Source: Crocosphaera chwakensis CCY0110
Lineage (GTDB): Bacteria > Cyanobacteriota > Cyanobacteriia > Cyanobacteriales > Microcystaceae
Assembly (NCBI RefSeq): GCF_000169335.1
Contig: NZ_AAXW01000056.1
Location: forward strand, 1 to 28,107
Length of the DNA stretch: 28,107 bases
Direction of reading: 5' to 3'
Part shown: one piece after another, positions 7,962-17,164 of the stretch
Position numbering within the stretch: position 1 is the stretch's first letter
Layout of the letters: each line of letters opens with the position of its first letter
Program-made: the position numbers and the translations under genes
Notes under the pieces: generated by a model
The model's database searches: none
Seen by the model: the letters and a program-made list of their open reading frames with translations, nothing else
What the model was told of the DNA's origin: nothing

Positions 7962-9503
7962 TTAAGCTAAAGATAACCGTTTTAATAGCTGTAAATGTTG
8001 ATCCAACGAAGCAAAGGTATTAGCCAACATCATACCGCTAGCTGCAACTGCTGGTAAACCGATACCTGGAAAGGTGGAGTCACCGCAACACCATAACCCC
8101 TCAACTGCTGTATTCGGACCGGGAAACAAAGCTTTTCCTGCTTGGATAGCCGGACCGTAAGAACCTCGGTAACGACGCAAAAACCGTTCATGGGTCAGAG
8201 GAGTTCCCACTAAAGAAAGGGAAATGCGATGGCGGATATCAGGGATAATACGTTCTAATGCTTGCCACATAACCTGAGTTCTGGCTTCTTTTTGTTGTTG
8301 ATAGGCTTGACTATTACGCTTCAAATGAGACCAAAGATGATAAGGTTCGTTACCGGGGGTATAAACATGGATTGCGTGTTTTCCTTGAGGGGCTAAACTA
8401 GGATCAAGTAAGGAGGGAATGGAGACTAAAATCACGTTTTGTTCTGCTGTAATGCCTTTTTCCCAGTCATTGACCACAATATGATGACAAGGTAAGTGTG
8501 AAGGTAAGTTTTGACCATCAATACCCAGATGAAGATGCAAAAAACTCTCACAGGGTGGTGTTTGTTGTTTTTGGGTTCGCCACTCTTGGGATACTGCATC
8601 TATGGGTAAGAGCTTCAGGGTGTCCCAAACTGACGCATTAGAAATAACGGCACGAGTAGCTCTTAAGATATCACCATTGCGAAGTTTTACGCCGATGGCT
8701 TGATTATTTTTGACTAGAATTTGCTCAACATGGGAGTTTAAGTGCAGTTTACCGCCATTTTTAGTGAAACCACTGACCAAAGCATCGACTAATGCCCCAC
8801 TGCCCCCAAGAGGATAATCTAACTTAACCCCTGGACGATACCAATCAGCAAACATAAAGGCCATTTCGGCTGCGCTGGTACCGGTAGCCGGCAGTCCGGA
8901 TAATAGGAAGCAAAGCAAGTCTAACCAATGACGTATAAAAGGGTCACTAATGACTTGATCTATGATGGAACTAAAAGGTTTTGTTAACTTAAAAACTTGG
9001 TTACTTTTAAAGAGTAAACTGGGGGCAAACTTCCCTACGGTAAAAATAGCATTCCAGTCAAATCGAAGGGCCGCAGGGGGTAGGGCAATACTGGCCTCGG
9101 CTAAAGGTTTCATGACTTCTTGTAACTTACGCCATTCTTTAACTGCCGTTTTGCCTCGTAGGTGTTTGAGAACATCACAAAATTGATCAGCCCCGACGGA
9201 GGTGTTAAAGTCTCCTTCGGGTAGGTAACAGCCCCAGGTATCATAGTTAATACAGGGTAAGGGTTCGTCAATAGCGTCTAATACTTGTTTTAAGGGGTTG
9301 GGTGAAGGGCTATAAGAGAGTCCAGAATATAAAGAGGGGCCTGAGTCGAAAATAAAGCCATCTCGTTCAAAACTATGGGCTGCACCACCAGCAATGGTAT
9401 GACTTTCGCACACCGTGACATCTAAACCATAATGAGCTAATAAGGCAGCACAACTTAGTCCGCCAATACCGCTACCAATAACAATAATTTCCGTATTAGA
9501 CAT
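7962..9503 (-). CDS. FAD-dependent oxidoreductase of the phytoene desaturase / carotene isomerase superfamily
   Basis: The start is placed at the ATG at 9503 (MSNTEIIVIGSGIGG) because the Rossmann FAD-binding motif GSGIGGLSCAALLAHYGLDV begins nine residues later. The longer frame to 9560 would overlap the neighbouring fragment and adds 19 residues unlike the family. Further family features are ESHTIAGGAAHSFERDGFIFDSGPSL near the N-terminus, PLGGSGALVDALVSGFTKNGG in the middle, and the C-terminal FAD motif GLWCCGDSTFPGIGLPAVAASGMMLAN. Members desaturate or isomerise carotenoids at membranes using FAD. The sequence resembles CrtISO/CrtH-type more than the hydroxylase or cyclase branches, but I cannot assign the precise reaction. 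About 513 residues, normal for the family. No carotenoid genes are adjacent. Confidence 0.8.
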   Translation of the reverse strand: MSNTEIIVIGSGIGGLSCAALLAHYGLDVTVCESHTIAGGAAHSFERDGFIFDSGPSLYSGLSYSPSPNPLKQVLDAIDEPLPCINYDTWGCYLPEGDFNTSVGADQFCDVLKHLRGKTAVKEWRKLQEVMKPLAEASIALPPAALRFDWNAIFTVGKFAPSLLFKSNQVFKLTKPFSSIIDQVISDPFIRHWLDLLCFLLSGLPATGTSAAEMAFMFADWYRPGVKLDYPLGGSGALVDALVSGFTKNGGKLHLNSHVEQILVKNNQAIGVKLRNGDILRATRAVISNASVWDTLKLLPIDAVSQEWRTQKQQTPPCESFLHLHLGIDGQNLPSHLPCHHIVVNDWEKGITAEQNVILVSIPSLLDPSLAPQGKHAIHVYTPGNEPYHLWSHLKRNSQAYQQQKEARTQVMWQALERIIPDIRHRISLSLVGTPLTHERFLRRYRGSYGPAIQAGKALFPGPNTAVEGLWCCGDSTFPGIGLPAVAASGMMLANTFASLDQHLQLLKRLSLA

Positions 9504-9541
9504 AGTTAACAAATCAAATAATTTATCAATGATTAATTTCT

Positions 9542-9736
9542 CTAGACAAATCCTAGGCAAATTAATAATGCTGCTTTTAAATTGACAAAGCCTTGTTGAT
9601 AATAGGTCAAAGCAGCTAAAAGTCCAATAGGAGGAATGAGTAAAGCTAACGTAGTTCCCTGAGCTTGCTGTTGAGAAAATTTGAACAGAAAAACTAAAGT
9701 ATGAGTAATGAGAACTCCTCCTCCGATGCTAATTAG
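9542..9736 (-). pseudogene. TSUP (TauE/SafE-like) permease fragment adjoining a group II intron
   Basis: The readable piece is LISIGGGVLITHTLVFLFKF, then SQQQAQGTTLALLIPPIGLLAAL and NLKAALLICLGFV followed by a stop. GIGGGVL..P.LVFLFGFSQQQAQGTTLALLIPPIGLLA is the characteristic first half of small TSUP-family anion permeases. The 5' exon is missing (the frame enters directly from intron sequence at 9737). The protein stops after LGFV where relatives continue with further membrane helices. It is therefore a double-ended fragment. Its 3' end is followed within 40 bp by the FAD oxidoreductase gene. Confidence 0.65.
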
Positions 9737-10228
9737 GTAGAGTCGAGGGAAGCTATCACGCTTCGCCCCTCTCTGTGAAATCCGAGCGTGCAGATTTCCC
9801 TGCACTCGGCTTCCGAAAACCTTAGTCTTTCCGTCCTTTGCTCATGTGGATATAATGATGAGAACTGCTATGGATTCCTAAGAGGTTCTTAGGTTTCCAG
9901 TTGTTATGGTTGCCGTCGATGTGATGTAGTTCTACTTTTTCATCTTCAATGAATTTCAGACCACAGTAACCACATGAATGGTTTTGTCGGCGAAGTGTTT
10001 TTGCGGTACTTCCATCGTAGAGGACACTATTTTTCTTTGACCAGTAGTTGATATCCCCGTCATAGGGTGATTTAGTCCCTTTGACGTTGGCAAAACTGTT
10101 TTCAGAATAACTAATGTTTGGAAAGGCTCTTTTAACCAATTCTATTGCTTGATATCGGTTGATGGTTTTTTGTTTTTTGAACTTTTTGAAGGTTCTCTGG
10201 CTTAAGTGCCATAGGCTAAACCCCTGCA
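9737..10228 (-). mobile_element. 5'-truncated group II intron (3' part of IEP, domains V and VI)
   Basis: Reading the minus strand, this holds the end of an intron-encoded protein (HNH domain), then domain V and domain VI. Domain VI reads AGAGAGGGGCGAAGC..GCTTCCCTCGACTCTAC: AGAG/CTCT and AGGG/CCT pair, and the A of CGA is the likely branch-point, seven nucleotides before the 3' end. The 3' splice site is placed at 9737/9736, where the TSUP frame begins. The 5' end of the intron (domains I-IV and the reverse transcriptase) is missing. The truncation coincides with an inverted repeat at 10229-10290. It cannot splice as it stands. Confidence 0.8.
9779..9812 (-). ncRNA. Group II intron domain V
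   Basis: This is a 34-nt hairpin beginning AAGCCGAGTGCAGGGAAATC and closing TGCACGCTCGGATT. It has the invariant AGC triad at the 5' strand, a GAAA tetraloop and the two-nucleotide bulge in the 3' strand, matching the canonical domain V layout position by position. Domain V is the catalytic metal-binding core of group II introns. Confidence 0.85.
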
Positions 10229-10241
10229 GTAGGGTGGGCAA
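9822..10241 (-). pseudogene. Group II intron-encoded protein, C-terminal HNH endonuclease part
   Basis: The translated piece contains KKQKTINRYQAIELVKRAFP, ANVKGTKSPYDGDINYW, then SCGYCGLKFI, ELHHIDGNHNNWKPKNLLGI and HHYIHMSK. CxxC plus HHIDGNHNN..KNL..H is the HNH nuclease that ends many cyanobacterial group II intron maturases (LtrA type). The HNH nicks the target DNA during retrohoming. The reverse transcriptase and most of the maturase domain are absent. The apparent TTG start lies in the flanking inverted repeat, so the ORF is a remnant rather than a free-standing HNH gene, although the HNH itself has no visible lesion. Confidence 0.8.
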
Positions 10242-10290
10242 ATTAGATGTTCATTTGGATTTATCATGTCAAAAATTTTGCCCACCTTAC
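10229..10290. repeat. Inverted repeat with GTAGGGTGGGCA-type arms
   Basis: Left arm GTAGGGTGGGCAAATT (10229-10244) pairs with the right arm AATTTTGCCCACCTTAC (10274-10290) around a ~29-nt loop. Repeats with GGGTGGGCA/TGCCCACCC arms are very common between genes in cyanobacteria. It lies between the RTX gene end and the intron relic. It could act as a terminator for the RTX gene, but no T-run follows on that strand. The rest of the 10291-10389 gap shows nothing. Confidence 0.65.
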
Positions 10291-10389
10291 AAAATAGGGT
10301 AGCGATGTTATTTTAATCAAAAACTACCACAATACTCAAATAAAGGTGAAGTAGAACTCACGTTGAAAAAATGAGCGAATGATGAGTTC

Positions 10390-13300
10390 TTAGACAGTTG
10401 TATTGATATTGTAACTACCATTTAAGGCAGATAAGTCATCAAGTTCAAACACTGAACCGTCATCCTGAGTATAAGAACTGCCTTGATAAAGATCAGCCAA
10501 CAAATTAATGGGATAGTTGTGATTACCAATAACGCTTGACTCTCCTGGTTGGAAAGCATCATCCCAGTTTAAGTAGACATCTAAATCACCCATTAAGTCG
10601 TCGTAACCGAGAGTGCTGCTAGAATGGAAGGCAACAACTTGATTTGCGTCAGTTGCGTCTAGTCGTCCTGACTCATCAGTTAACCCATATTCAAATAGAG
10701 GCCCGGCCGTATCAAGACCGATGACTGTATTAAGGGCTTCTCCTGTTAGATTATCATAAGTATCAGCCGCAATGCCACTAACGTGGCCCCCTAAACTGTG
10801 ACCAATAAGGGTTGTTTTTTGTGCATCAACTCCTAACCCGTGAAGAAATTCTCCTAACTGTTGACCAATAACAGCAGTATCACCAGCAGATTCTAGATAA
10901 TTGTAATTACCTGCCAAATCTGTCCAATCAGTGAAGAAAATGTTAGCATTTGAGTCATATTGAATAATAGATTCAGCTAACGTAGCGAAATCATTATCAC
11001 TAAAACCTGCACTTTGCCATCCATGAGTAATGACATAAACAGATTGAGTGTTATCAAAAACATGATTTTCACCCCATAAATAAAAGGACGCATCGTTAGA
11101 TTGTTGATACAAAGCAAACTGATTATTAATGGTTTGAGTATCATCTAAAGTTGGGGTTTGAACTAAGGTCGCAATGTCAGCTTGTCCTAAACTAAATCCA
11201 TCACTAAACTGGAAGGTATCAATGCGTGAAGTTTCATCAACAAACCAGTTTTCTAACACTAAGGTTTGAGTTACATCTAGGATACTAATTTCTAAGTTTA
11301 AATCATCCAATTGAGTAAAGATGATATTAGCAGCATCATAGACAGTATCAAAGCTGAGAATATCAGTGGTCAACTCATCACCTTGGTTATCAATATAAGC
11401 GGTTAATCCGTTATCCCAATTTTCCAAGAAGTAAGTATCATTTCCAGTACCACCAACAAAGGTATTATTATCACCTCCGATGTAAAATAAATTGTCACCA
11501 CTGTCACCATTAATGGTGTTATATTCCCCATCACTGTTGATAGTGTCGTCACCTTCACCAGCATTAATGGTATTGAAGAAACCACTCACATTAATTAAGT
11601 CATTTCCTACACCTGCATCAACTTTACTATAAATATCGGTGGTGGTAATGGTATCATCTCCATCTCCACTATTAATCTTATTATTGATACCAAATGATTC
11701 AATGGTATCGCTATCATCGAAGGTGTAAATGTAGTTACTAATGCCAACATTTATAACCATTTCTTTACCGTAGAAATCGATAAAATAATTCGATTTTCCA
11801 CCGGCAAACATCCAATCATCTCCATTGCCACCGAAGACAATATTATTTTTACCCACCCCAAAAATGGTGTCATTTCCTTCACCACCGAGAAAGATATTAG
11901 TTTGACCTCCTGCCAGTAAAATATCTTCACCATCACCCCCACTAACGCGGTTACTCTGACCTAAACCAATGACAATATCATTGCCTTCTTGTGCCAGGAT
12001 ATTATTACTTTTACCGAGAGAAAAGACTAAATCATTACCCGTTCCTGTGGCAATAATATTGGTTTGTCCCGCAGCAACAACGGTATCGTCATCACTACCA
12101 CTGAGAACAAAATTAGATTGCCCTGCGGTTAAAATTAAGTCGTTTCCTTCATCACTTAAAACAGCATTATTTTGACCCGCACCAAAGACAATATCATTTC
12201 CTTCTCCCCCGAACATAATATTATTTTTGCCCGCACTTACCAGGATGTCATCTCCTAATGCACCACTGACTACATTATTTTTACCTCCTGCTAAAAGAAG
12301 ATCGCCATTATCGGTGTATAAATCAAAGGAGAAGCGAGATAAATCTGGCATTAAAGCAGATAAATCAGGTAACGATAACGATGGATTAACATCAGGAATA
12401 CCCATATCTGCTGGTAAGGTAAAGTTTGAGAAATCAGGAAGGGTTAAACTCGGTAAAGAAAGACTGGGTAAAGTAGCATCAGGAATATCAAACGTCGGTA
12501 AAGTTAAATTGGGTAAAGTAATATCAGGAACTGAGACAGAATCAAATCCAAAATCATCTAAACTATAATCAAAATCAGCGAGATCGAAATCAAAATCTAA
12601 GTCAAAATTAACTTCAGCAAGATCAAGATCAAAATCCAAACTAATCAGACTGGGTAACTCAAGAGAACCTAAATCAACATTGATTAAATTATCCCAATTA
12701 ATGTCTGGAATTAAACTGTTTAAATCAAACTCAGGAATTTCTGGAATTAAATCATCGACAGAAGGTAATTGAAGCGAATCTAAATTCCAAGTATAGAGTA
12801 AACTTTCTCCATAGATGTAGTTATTTTGTCCACCCGCAACGATTAAATCACTACCTAAACCACCACTAATACTGTTGGTTTGACCAATGCTAAGAATGAT
12901 ATCATCACCAGCATCTGTACTAACGGAATTCTTCTTACCACCAGAAAAAATTGTGTCATTGCCACTAAAGGTATAAATGGTATTACTGACACCGATACTA
13001 ATAACCGTATTATCCCCAAAGAAATCAAGGATTTTGTTATTTTCTCCTCCTGCAATAATCCAATCATCACCGCGATCGCCTGAGATATAATTATTTTGGC
13101 CAATACCGACAATGAAGTCATCGTCTGCACCACCGAGGAAGATATTCGTTTTACCTCCTGCAAGGATGACATCTTTTCCATCACCCCCACTAACGCGGTT
13201 ACTTTCTCCTAATCCAATGACCACATCATCTCCTTCTTGGGCTAGGATATTATTACTTTTACCCGCAGAGAAGACAATATCATCACCGCTACCTGCTAGG

Positions 13301-16300
13301 ATAACGTTGGTTTGTCCAGCAGCAACAATGGTATCGTCATCACTACCACTGAGAATGTAGTTATTTTTGCCAGCACTTAAAATGAAGTCATTGCCTTCAT
13401 CTCCCAGGACGAGGTTATTTTGACCTGCACCAAAGATTAAATCATTACCTTCACCCCCAAATAAGACATTATATTGACCGGCACTCACCATAATGTCATC
13501 ATCTAAGGCACCTCCAACCACGTTGAGTTTACCAGCAGCAACTAAGATGTCACCGTTACCATTGTAAACATCAAAATTGAATCGAGAAAGGTTAGGAATG
13601 GCGTAGGATAAATCAGGTAAGGAAATGTTCGGTAAGGAAAAACCAGTAAGAGATAAACTGGGTAAAGATAAGCTGGAGAAATCAGGAAGACTGAGACTAG
13701 GAATGGTCAGACTGGGAATGGTAAAGTCAGGTAATCCTAAACTGGGAATGTCTAAGTCAACAATGGGAATAGTAAAGCTTGGCGTTTCCCAACTGGGTAA
13801 AGAAAAACTAGGTAAAGAAATATTAGGAAGAGAAACTAAATCAAATCCAAAATCGAGTAAAGATAAGTCAAGATCAGGGATATCGAAATCAAAATCGAGA
13901 TCAAAACTGAACTCAGGTAAATCAACATCAATATCGATAGTTAGCAAGTCAAATAAACCGAAATCAAGACTCGGTAAACTTAATCCTTCTAAACTGATAT
14001 TGAATAAGAGATCCCAATCAAGATCAGGAAAATCAACATTAGGAACACTTAAATTGGGAAGATTGAAATCAGTAAGACCTAAACTAATACTCGGAAGATT
14101 AAAGTTGAGACTGGGAAGATCAAAATTAATGTCAGGAACTTGAAAATCAACATCAACATCAACATCAGGGATTAAACTAGCTAAATAAGCCCAATCAATT
14201 TGAGGTAGTAAATCATCAACCCCTGGAATTTGGAAAGAATCTAACGTCCAACCTTCTGTTAGACTATCCCCATAGATGAAGTTGTACATACCCCCAGCAA
14301 CAATAATATCAGCCCCTGCATCACCCACCGCAGCATTAAACTTTCCGAGGGTGACAATGACATCATTACCTGTGACTTCTTGGGTGGTATCAACATCCCC
14401 AGCATTTTCCCAATCAACGCCAGCATCAATTTCATCGGTTCTCGCCTCTGAACCCGAATTTTCGTTTTCACTACTGCCGAACCCGTTTAAATCAATGCCT
14501 AACGAGTCTCCAAAGGCAATATTGCCCATCCCCGCAGCAACGATAATATCATCATTACCACCGCCGATCATGGCATTAATTTTACCCACACTAACGATGA
14601 TATCTTCGCTATCTCCCCAAGAGGTAGAAATGTTATATAAACCAACGGCAACCATCGTAGAAGACCCATGACCCACTTTGGTGAGTAAATTCCCTTTACC
14701 CAAGGCGATCATAGTATCGTCATCATAGCTATCGCTGACTTTAGTGAGGATATTAAACGCACCACCAGCATACATATTGGTATCACCACTGCCGACTTTC
14801 GTAAAAATATTAGCCCCACCAATGCCTGCCATAGTATCGGTTCCGCTACCCGTTTTGACGAAGACGTTACCTGCGGCCAAACCATACATCTGATTATTAC
14901 CACCGGAATCATAGATAACGTTAGCACCACCACCTGCAATAATGGTGTCATTGCCTGCACCAGAGACAACGACGTTTAAGCCACCACCAACGACAACATC
15001 ATCATTACCTGAACCTGAAATAATGACATTTGTACCACCCGCAGCAGCAATGGTATCTTTTCCTGAACCTGTAGTAATGACATTAGCTGCGCCACCTGCA
15101 ATAATGGTATTTGTGCCATTTCCAGCCATAATAACGTTAGCACCGCCATAAGCCTGGATATCATCGTCACCAGACCCTGTATCGATGACGTTTGCGCCAC
15201 CACCTGCAATAATGGTGTTTGTGCCATTACCAGCCGTGATAACGTTGGCACCACCATAAGCCTGGATATTATCGTTACCCGAACCTGTATCAATGATATT
15301 TGCTGCACCACCGGCAATGATTTTATTGTTTCCAAAACCCGCATCAATGACATTGGCACCGCCGTAAGCTTCGATATCATCGTTACCAGACCCTGTATCA
15401 ATAACGTTGGCACCACCTTCAGCATAGATATCGTTATTACCAGACCCAGCATCAATGACGTTAGCACCGCCATAGGCTTTTATTTCATCATTGCCGTTGT
15501 AGGCGACTGTCACTTGACCATAGGTAGGGGTTAAGATGGGAACACTGAACCAACCAAAAGAAACATACTTAGTCTCAAATCCTGTAAAAACGGTTTCTAA
15601 GGCTGTTTGATAATCACTGCCTTTGATATAGTTACCACCACCATAGGCTTCGATGTAATTGTAATTGCTTTTGCCCTCTGCATATATATTATTGAAGCCG
15701 CCTTCTGCATAAATGCGATTATCCCCTGCACCCGCTTTTATCTCGTTGTAACCACCATAAGCTTCAATATCGTCATTGCCAGATCCTGCATTAACAATAT
15801 TCGCTACACCACCAACAATGATTGTATTGTTACCATTACTGGCATTAATAACATTAGCACCTCCGTAGGCTTCTATCCTATCACTACCAGACCCTGTATC
15901 AATGACGTTTGCACCGCCTTCAGCGTAGATGTCATCAGCATTACCATCATCATTGGCATCTATTTCATTCCCACCGCCATAAGCTTTAATGGTATCAGAA
16001 CCGCTTCGAGCATAGATTTTGTTATAGCCACCATAAGCGTATATGGTGTCGTTACCATTACCAGCATCAATGTTGTTGTAACCACCAGCTGCGGTAATGT
16101 TATCATTGCCCCAACCGGCATCAATATCGTTGTAACCACCATAAGCTTTGATGGTGTCACCTAATCCATCATCGTTGGCATCGATAAAGTTAGCACCACC
16201 GTAGGCATAAATTGTATCGTAACCCGTTCCTGCATAAATATCGTTGTAGGCAGCATGGGCTTTAATGGTGTCGTTCCCTGAACCACCATAAACTTTATTA

Positions 16301-17106
16301 CCACCGCCCCAGACTTCTACCCAATCATTACCATTGGAAGCGTAAACCTTGTTGTAACCACCGTAGGCGTAGATTGTATCGTTACCACTGCCAGCACTAA
16401 TATCGTTATAACCACCAGCTGCGGTAATGTTATCATTACCCCAACCAGCATCAATATTGTTATAACCACCGTAAGCTTTGATGGTGTCACCTCGTCCATC
16501 ATCGTTGGCATCAATAAAGTTAGCACCACCGTAGGCGTAAATTGTATCGTAACCGCTTCGAGCATAAATATCGTTATAACCACCACCAGCAGTAATCGTA
16601 TCGTTGCCATTTCCCGCATCGATATCGTTATAACCGCCATAAGCCGTTATATTATCGTTACCCCAACCCGCATCGATGTTGTTGTAACCACCTGCTGCAT
16701 AGATGGTGTCACCTAGTCCATCATCGTTAGCATCGATAAAGTTAGCACCACCGTAGGCGTAGATTGTATCGTAACCCGTTCCTGCATAAATATCGTTGTG
16801 GGCAGCATGGGCTTTAATGGTGTCGTTCCCTGAACCCCCATTAATATAGTTAGATATACCCCAAGCTTCTATATAATCATTGCCTGAACCGCCGTAAAGG
16901 TCTGACCGTCCTGAGTAAGCTTTAATAGTATCATTACCTGAACCACCATCAAGTCTAACATACAAAGCATAAGCTTTTAGAGTGTCATTTCCTCCATTTC
17001 CATAAGCTGCACCTGCACCATAAATTGTAAAATTGTCATTACCACCATCACCATCTTTATAAAATGGATTTATAGCATTGTTGATTGTTTTAACAACGTT
17101 TCCCAT
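10390..17106 (-). CDS. Giant RTX-repeat protein with C-terminal pancreatic-lipase-like domain
   Basis: 2238 residues. Residues ~20-900 are glycine/aspartate-rich RTX-like repeats (GGSGNDTI, AGTGYDTIYAYGGAN), mostly ~18-residue units such as AYGGYNDIDAGNGNDTI, with near-identical multi-unit blocks. These bind Ca2+ and fold outside the cell after type I secretion. Two Leu/Pro/Asp-rich segments (encoded around 13550-14250 and 12310-12790) interrupt the array, each followed by RTX units of the form SAGKSNNILAQEGDD. Residues ~1985-2238 form a lipase domain: VITHGW, GHSLGGH (Ser2104), GLDTAGP (Asp2132), AFHSS and GNHNYP (His2196 as likely catalytic His). The order matches PF00151 lipases. There is no N-terminal signal peptide, as expected for type I export; no exporter genes are in the window. 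The HlyC-type gene 58 bp upstream suggests acylation. Substrate unknown. Confidence 0.88.
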   Translation of the reverse strand: MGNVVKTINNAINPFYKDGDGGNDNFTIYGAGAAYGNGGNDTLKAYALYVRLDGGSGNDTIKAYSGRSDLYGGSGNDYIEAWGISNYINGGSGNDTIKAHAAHNDIYAGTGYDTIYAYGGANFIDANDDGLGDTIYAAGGYNNIDAGWGNDNITAYGGYNDIDAGNGNDTITAGGGYNDIYARSGYDTIYAYGGANFIDANDDGRGDTIKAYGGYNNIDAGWGNDNITAAGGYNDISAGSGNDTIYAYGGYNKVYASNGNDWVEVWGGGNKVYGGSGNDTIKAHAAYNDIYAGTGYDTIYAYGGANFIDANDDGLGDTIKAYGGYNDIDAGWGNDNITAAGGYNNIDAGNGNDTIYAYGGYNKIYARSGSDTIKAYGGGNEIDANDDGNADDIYAEGGANVIDTGSGSDRIEAYGGANVINASNGNNTIIVGGVANIVNAGSGNDDIEAYGGYNEIKAGAGDNRIYAEGGFNNIYAEGKSNYNYIEAYGGGNYIKGSDYQTALETVFTGFETKYVSFGWFSVPILTPTYGQVTVAYNGNDEIKAYGGANVIDAGSGNNDIYAEGGANVIDTGSGNDDIEAYGGANVIDAGFGNNKIIAGGAANIIDTGSGNDNIQAYGGANVITAGNGTNTIIAGGGANVIDTGSGDDDIQAYGGANVIMAGNGTNTIIAGGAANVITTGSGKDTIAAAGGTNVIISGSGNDDVVVGGGLNVVVSGAGNDTIIAGGGANVIYDSGGNNQMYGLAAGNVFVKTGSGTDTMAGIGGANIFTKVGSGDTNMYAGGAFNILTKVSDSYDDDTMIALGKGNLLTKVGHGSSTMVAVGLYNISTSWGDSEDIIVSVGKINAMIGGGNDDIIVAAGMGNIAFGDSLGIDLNGFGSSENENSGSEARTDEIDAGVDWENAGDVDTTQEVTGNDVIVTLGKFNAAVGDAGADIIVAGGMYNFIYGDSLTEGWTLDSFQIPGVDDLLPQIDWAYLASLIPDVDVDVDFQVPDINFDLPSLNFNLPSISLGLTDFNLPNLSVPNVDFPDLDWDLLFNISLEGLSLPSLDFGLFDLLTIDIDVDLPEFSFDLDFDFDIPDLDLSLLDFGFDLVSLPNISLPSFSLPSWETPSFTIPIVDLDIPSLGLPDFTIPSLTIPSLSLPDFSSLSLPSLSLTGFSLPNISLPDLSYAIPNLSRFNFDVYNGNGDILVAAGKLNVVGGALDDDIMVSAGQYNVLFGGEGNDLIFGAGQNNLVLGDEGNDFILSAGKNNYILSGSDDDTIVAAGQTNVILAGSGDDIVFSAGKSNNILAQEGDDVVIGLGESNRVSGGDGKDVILAGGKTNIFLGGADDDFIVGIGQNNYISGDRGDDWIIAGGENNKILDFFGDNTVISIGVSNTIYTFSGNDTIFSGGKKNSVSTDAGDDIILSIGQTNSISGGLGSDLIVAGGQNNYIYGESLLYTWNLDSLQLPSVDDLIPEIPEFDLNSLIPDINWDNLINVDLGSLELPSLISLDFDLDLAEVNFDLDFDFDLADFDYSLDDFGFDSVSVPDITLPNLTLPTFDIPDATLPSLSLPSLTLPDFSNFTLPADMGIPDVNPSLSLPDLSALMPDLSRFSFDLYTDNGDLLLAGGKNNVVSGALGDDILVSAGKNNIMFGGEGNDIVFGAGQNNAVLSDEGNDLILTAGQSNFVLSGSDDDTVVAAGQTNIIATGTGNDLVFSLGKSNNILAQEGNDIVIGLGQSNRVSGGDGEDILLAGGQTNIFLGGEGNDTIFGVGKNNIVFGGNGDDWMFAGGKSNYFIDFYGKEMVINVGISNYIYTFDDSDTIESFGINNKINSGDGDDTITTTDIYSKVDAGVGNDLINVSGFFNTINAGEGDDTINSDGEYNTINGDSGDNLFYIGGDNNTFVGGTGNDTYFLENWDNGLTAYIDNQGDELTTDILSFDTVYDAANIIFTQLDDLNLEISILDVTQTLVLENWFVDETSRIDTFQFSDGFSLGQADIATLVQTPTLDDTQTINNQFALYQQSNDASFYLWGENHVFDNTQSVYVITHGWQSAGFSDNDFATLAESIIQYDSNANIFFTDWTDLAGNYNYLESAGDTAVIGQQLGEFLHGLGVDAQKTTLIGHSLGGHVSGIAADTYDNLTGEALNTVIGLDTAGPLFEYGLTDESGRLDATDANQVVAFHSSSTLGYDDLMGDLDVYLNWDDAFQPGESSVIGNHNYPINLLADLYQGSSYTQDDGSVFELDDLSALNGSYNINTTV
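12310..12790 (-). repeat. Leu/Pro/Asp-rich module 2 inside the RTX gene
   Basis: This encodes a segment starting WNLDSLQLPSVDDLIPEIP and ending LSRFSFDLY. It is rich in short runs such as LPSLSLPSLTLPDF and DFDLDLAEVNFDLDFDF. It is paralogous to the module encoded near 13550-14250, sharing both boundary motifs. It carries no glycine-rich nonapeptides and has an alternating hydrophobic/acidic or hydrophobic/Ser-Pro pattern. It probably arose by intragenic duplication of a unit comprising this module plus the RTX block after it. Confidence 0.7.
13550..14255 (-). repeat. Leu/Pro/Asp-rich module 1 inside the RTX gene
   Basis: The encoded segment starts WTLDSFQIPGVDDLLPQI and ends LSRFNFDVY, the same boundaries as module 2. 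It is longer, with more repeats of the type IPSLSLPDFS and SLPNISLP and a DVDVDVDF run. The RTX units directly after both modules (NGDILVAAGKLNVVGGAL and NGDLLLAGGKNNVVSGAL) also match, supporting duplication of the whole unit. Confidence 0.7.
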
Positions 17107-17164
17107 GATAAATCTCTGAATAAACTGCTAGTAAATTGATATTAAAATTGCAAGAATTAATGAT

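Noticed and set aside
7962..9560. Longer start of the FAD oxidoreductase at 9560
   Set aside because: The added 19 residues precede the FAD-binding motif without family resemblance and overlap the TSUP fragment; the ATG at 9503 fits better.
9542..9805. 87-aa ORF as a complete small membrane protein
   Set aside because: Its first ~21 residues are translated from group II intron domains V and VI; only the part after the splice junction is TSUP sequence.
15607..16164. Long plus-strand ORF (185 aa) opposite the RTX gene, and many similar ORFs on both strands between 11.4 and 16.6 kb
   Set aside because: They are shadows of the repetitive RTX coding frame: the periodic repeat keeps antisense and shifted frames open, the translations are low-complexity Thr/Ile or Leu/Ser strings, and no start signals support them.
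10390..17106. Direct-repeat regularity resembling a CRISPR or tandem-repeat array
   Set aside because: The periodicity is in multiples of three, follows the RTX protein repeats and lies entirely inside one intact ORF.
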